Positions 61,659 through 64,000 of a stretch of 64,000 nt of DNA are shown here, piece by piece. The notes beneath the pieces were generated by a model. The model did not search any database. It was not told where the DNA came from and saw nothing but the letters and a program-made list of their open reading frames with translations. This DNA is from a bacterium (lineage in GTDB: Bacteria > Elusimicrobiota > Elusimicrobia > Elusimicrobiales > UBA9959): assembly GCA_021789695.1 (NCBI GenBank), contig JAJYJH010000001.1:124001-188000 (forward strand), in the 5' to 3' direction. The position numbers and the translations under genes were made by a program. How positions within the stretch are numbered: position 1 is the stretch's first letter; every line of letters begins with the position of its first letter.

Positions 61659-62437
61659 TCGCTTCTCCTTTGCCTGGCCCTCAGAACAAATCGCAGCATC
61701 CGGAGCACCTCCGTCTGCCGCGAAAGAAAATACTGCGCGCGCGAGCCGGCCTTGCGCCCCACCCTGACGGTGATGCCGCGCCCTTCGAGCGCGCGGAACA
61801 TGTCTTCGTCGGTGAGGTCGTCGCCCACGGCCAGCGTCAGCGGGTTGCCCAGGTGGAGGCGGAGTCCGAGGGCCGCCACGCCCTTGTCCGTGGCCGAGCG
61901 CGGCACCGCCTCGAAAACCTTGTGCCCGCGCTTCCAGCGGAGCCTTCCGGTTCCGCTGCCGGCCAGGGCCTTCATCCGCTTAAAAAAGCCGGCGCGGTAG
62001 GCCTTGAGTATGTTCCGGTAATGCACGCTGACCGAGAAGACCTTGTTCTCCACCAGCACGCCAGTGCCAGGAGGGAACCTTTCCAGTATGTCGGCCGCGG
62101 CGGCGGCCAGTCGGACGCGCGCCTTCTCCGCGCGAGCGTCCCGGCTGGCGAAACCCGGGCCGCGGACCTCTATGCCGTGATTGCCGCCGTAGTAGAGGCT
62201 CTTAAGGCCCACCAGCGCTCGCACCTCCGGCATCGCGCGGCCGCTGAGGATGAACACCGAGACCCCGGGCGCGGCGGCTAGGCGTTTCAGCGCCGCGCGG
62301 AATTCCGGCCTGAGGCGGGCCGCCCCGGGCGTTTCCGCCAACGCGGCCAGCGTACCGTCGAAGTCCAGCGTCAACAGCAGGCGCGGGGCTGAGAGCTTTT
62401 TAGCCAACGAGGCGCTGTCCTTCCAGAAGGGCTTCAT
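61655..62437 (-). CDS. otsB: Trehalose-6-phosphate phosphatase
   Basis: OtsB dephosphorylates trehalose 6-phosphate. The 260-residue HAD-family protein has the nucleophile motif LDFDGTLA at the N-terminus, FILSGRAMPEV (motif 2), YGGNHGIEVRG and the Lys/Asp region AVGDDLTDEDMFRAL (motif 4). The ATG at 62437 overlaps the otsA stop as TGATG. The longer upstream ORF is inside otsA. Confidence 0.93.
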   Translation of the reverse strand: MKPFWKDSASLAKKLSAPRLLLTLDFDGTLAALAETPGAARLRPEFRAALKRLAAAPGVSVFILSGRAMPEVRALVGLKSLYYGGNHGIEVRGPGFASRDARAEKARVRLAAAAADILERFPPGTGVLVENKVFSVSVHYRNILKAYRAGFFKRMKALAGSGTGRLRWKRGHKVFEAVPRSATDKGVAALGLRLHLGNPLTLAVGDDLTDEDMFRALEGRGITVRVGRKAGSRAQYFLSRQTEVLRMLRFVLRARQRRSE

Positions 62438-64000
62438 CAGACCCCCGAGAACCCGTCCATGCGCAGCTTCATGACCTCCCCGGTAAGGTCGGCTGCCCAC
62501 TTGTAGATGTTGTTCTCGTGTATCTGCCGGCGCATCCTGTCCATCCGCTCCCCTACCTCGGCTTTCGGCATGGTCAGCGCGTAGTAGATCGCGTCGGCCA
62601 TCTGCTCGATGTCGTAGGGGTTCACTATCAGCGCGTCCTTGAGGTCGCGCGAGGCGCCGGCAAAACGGCTGAGTATCAGCACGCCGCCCAGGTCGTCGCG
62701 GGCCGCCGCGAACTCCTTGGCCACCAGGTTCATCCCGTCGTGCAGCGACGTGACCAGGCACGCGTCGGCGATCTTATAATACTTCGTGATCTCCCTGTGC
62801 TCGTGGTGCTTCTCCAAGAAGACGATCGCCTTCCAGTCCTTGGCCTTGAAGCGCCAGTTGATGCGGTCAACCTCGGCGTGCAGCTCGGCCAGGAAGCGGT
62901 GGTACTGCGGGATATGCGTGCGGCTGGGCGCCCCCAGTTGGATGAACGTGAACTTCCGGACGTATTCCGGGTACTTCTCAAGGAAGCGCTCCACCGCCTT
63001 CACGCGTTCGAGCATCCCTTTTGTGTAGTCTATGCGGTCCACGCCCAGCCCTATCTTTCCGGCCTTGAGCCCGATCTCCTTCAGGATCTCCGCCGGGTCC
63101 GGCTTGGCCGCCAGCGCCCTAACTTCGCGGTCAGGCTGGGTAAAGTCAACGCTTATCGGGAAGGGCTTTACCGCCGTGACGTGGCCCTCCTTCTGCACGG
63201 TGAAATGTTCCCAGTCTATGCGCGACTCTATAGTGCGGTCCACCGTATCCAGGAAGTTGTTGCAGTAGAACTGGGTCTGGAAGCCGATCAGGTCGGCGCC
63301 CAGAAGCCCTAGCACCAGTTCCTTCTGCCAAGGGCAGATCCCGAAGGCCTCCGGGTTCGGCCACGGGATATGCCAGAAGACCGCCACGCGCGCGTCGGGA
63401 CGCGCCTGCTTTATCATGACTGGCAGCAGCGTGAAGTGGTAGTCCTGTATCAGTATGCAGGGTTCCTTAACCACCGCTATCTCCTCCAGCACGGTGCCGG
63501 CGAACTTCCTGTTGACAGCGAGGTACTGCTCCCAGTCCTCCTTCCGGAAGACCGGGCGGATGTGGGCGATATGGCACAGCGGCCAGATGCCCTCGTTGGA
63601 GAAGCCGTAGTAGTAGCCGTCCTCCTCCTCCTTGGAGAGCGGCACGCGCCGCAGGGTATAAGCCGGCTCCTCCGGCGGCACCTTTATCCGGTTGTTAGCG
63701 TCCGTCACCTCGAAATCGGCCTCGCCGCTGCCGTGGGCTATCCAGGTCCCGGCGGCTGCCTTCATAATCGGGTCCAAAGCGGTCACCAGTCCCCCGGCCG
63801 GGATGATGGCTTTGATGTCCTTGCCTTCGCGGATGTGCATATAGGGCTCCCGGTTGGAGACAACGAAGAGCGGCCGGCCGTCCATCACGATTTTTATATG
63901 CTCTTTCAGCCTCTCCGGGGTCCAGAGCGATTCTCCTTCCTGCCGCAGGCGGGCCTCCTTCTGCGCCGCCTTGCGGGCGGCCTGCAGGTTCTTGACCAGT
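62437..64000 (-). CDS. otsA: Trehalose-6-phosphate synthase (GT20), N-terminus beyond window edge
   Basis: OtsA joins UDP- or other NDP-glucose to glucose 6-phosphate. The visible 521 residues include [55 protein letters not shown] (the GT20 glucose-6-P site region), RIDYTKGM and [13 protein letters not shown]. The frame continues open upstream through the window end ([19 protein letters not shown]...), like longer GT20 proteins with an N-terminal extension, so the apparent start at 63888 is internal. The SNREPYMH type differs from E. coli OtsA and may use another donor. Confidence 0.9.
   Translation of the reverse strand, partial: LVKNLQAARKAAQKEARLRQEGESLWTPERLKEHIKIVMDGRPLFVVSNREPYMHIREGKDIKAIIPAGGLVTALDPIMKAAAGTWIAHGSGEADFEVTDANNRIKVPPEEPAYTLRRVPLSKEEEDGYYYGFSNEGIWPLCHIAHIRPVFRKEDWEQYLAVNRKFAGTVLEEIAVVKEPCILIQDYHFTLLPVMIKQARPDARVAVFWHIPWPNPEAFGICPWQKELVLGLLGADLIGFQTQFYCNNFLDTVDRTIESRIDWEHFTVQKEGHVTAVKPFPISVDFTQPDREVRALAAKPDPAEILKEIGLKAGKIGLGVDRIDYTKGMLERVKAVERFLEKYPEYVRKFTFIQLGAPSRTHIPQYHRFLAELHAEVDRINWRFKAKDWKAIVFLEKHHEHREITKYYKIADACLVTSLHDGMNLVAKEFAAARDDLGGVLILSRFAGASRDLKDALIVNPYDIEQMADAIYYALTMPKAEVGERMDRMRRQIHENNIYKWAADLTGEVMKLRMDGFSGV

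Noticed and set aside
63886-63888. Start codon of otsA at GTG 63888
   Set aside because: The frame is open and OtsA-extension-like all the way to the window edge, so the true start lies beyond it.

Overview
This is a GC-rich, gene-dense bacterial chromosome segment of about 55 protein genes and one tRNA, with almost no empty space. The longest gene-free stretch is about 250 bp. Heptose (gmhA) and outer-membrane (Omp85 barrel, lipoprotein) genes point to a diderm. The mix of families suggests a member of a poorly cultivated phylum; Elusimicrobiota is my best guess, from general impression only. No insertion sequence, integrase, prophage gene, CRISPR array or rRNA was seen.

Layout. (1) 1-7784, minus: the block rpmH-rnpA-yidD-yidC-jag-mnmE-(membrane protein)-mnmG-rsmG, with rsmG cut by the window edge. 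dnaA is not next to rpmH; a heme operon sits there instead. (2) 7842-17090, minus: a nine-gene tetrapyrrole operon, hemA-radical SAM-hemE-hemH-hemY-hemC-hemD-hemB-hemL, in which neighbouring genes overlap or nearly touch. It covers glutamyl-tRNA to coproporphyrinogen III, plus an oxidase, a chelatase and an AhbD/NirJ-like radical SAM enzyme. No hemN, hemF or hemQ is present. (3) 17340-20977, plus: recO, glyQ, glyS. (4) 21047-24048, minus: an Omp85-like barrel and nadE. (5) 24238-32929, plus: rpsB-tsf-pyrH-gmhA-frr-uppS-cdsA-dxr-rseP-ispG (translation, undecaprenyl/phospholipid and isoprenoid precursors). (6) 33137-42890, plus: an accessory catabolic cluster. It holds a cyclase-family metallohydrolase, a three-subunit molybdenum hydroxylase with a PEGA-like lipoprotein gene inserted, a nitrilase-fold amidase, and homologues of AllH, AllF and AllG (oxamate carbamoyltransferase). 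A hydantoinase-like gene lies nearby at 50346-51737. (7) 43122-50329, plus: rimP-nusA-infB-rbfA-nrnA-truB-ribF. (8) 50346-55061, minus: hydantoinase, a small membrane protein, aspartate kinase, a PilB/GspE ATPase, greA and tRNA-Met. (9) 55227-58092, plus: malic enzyme and a CLC chloride channel/transporter. (10) 58145-64000, minus: a trehalose/alpha-glucan operon, otsA (running off the edge)-otsB-DUF5752-treT-malQ.

The most interesting parts are three. The 33-43 kb cluster can be read as an ATP-conserving route from a cyclic ureide through oxalurate and oxamate to oxalate. The heme operon may join coproporphyrin-type enzymes to a radical SAM final decarboxylase. Transcription terminators stand directly before the genes for two elongation factors, GreA and (in the rimP leader) NusA. 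Three genes may be leaderless, with a -10 box 6-9 nt from the start codon.
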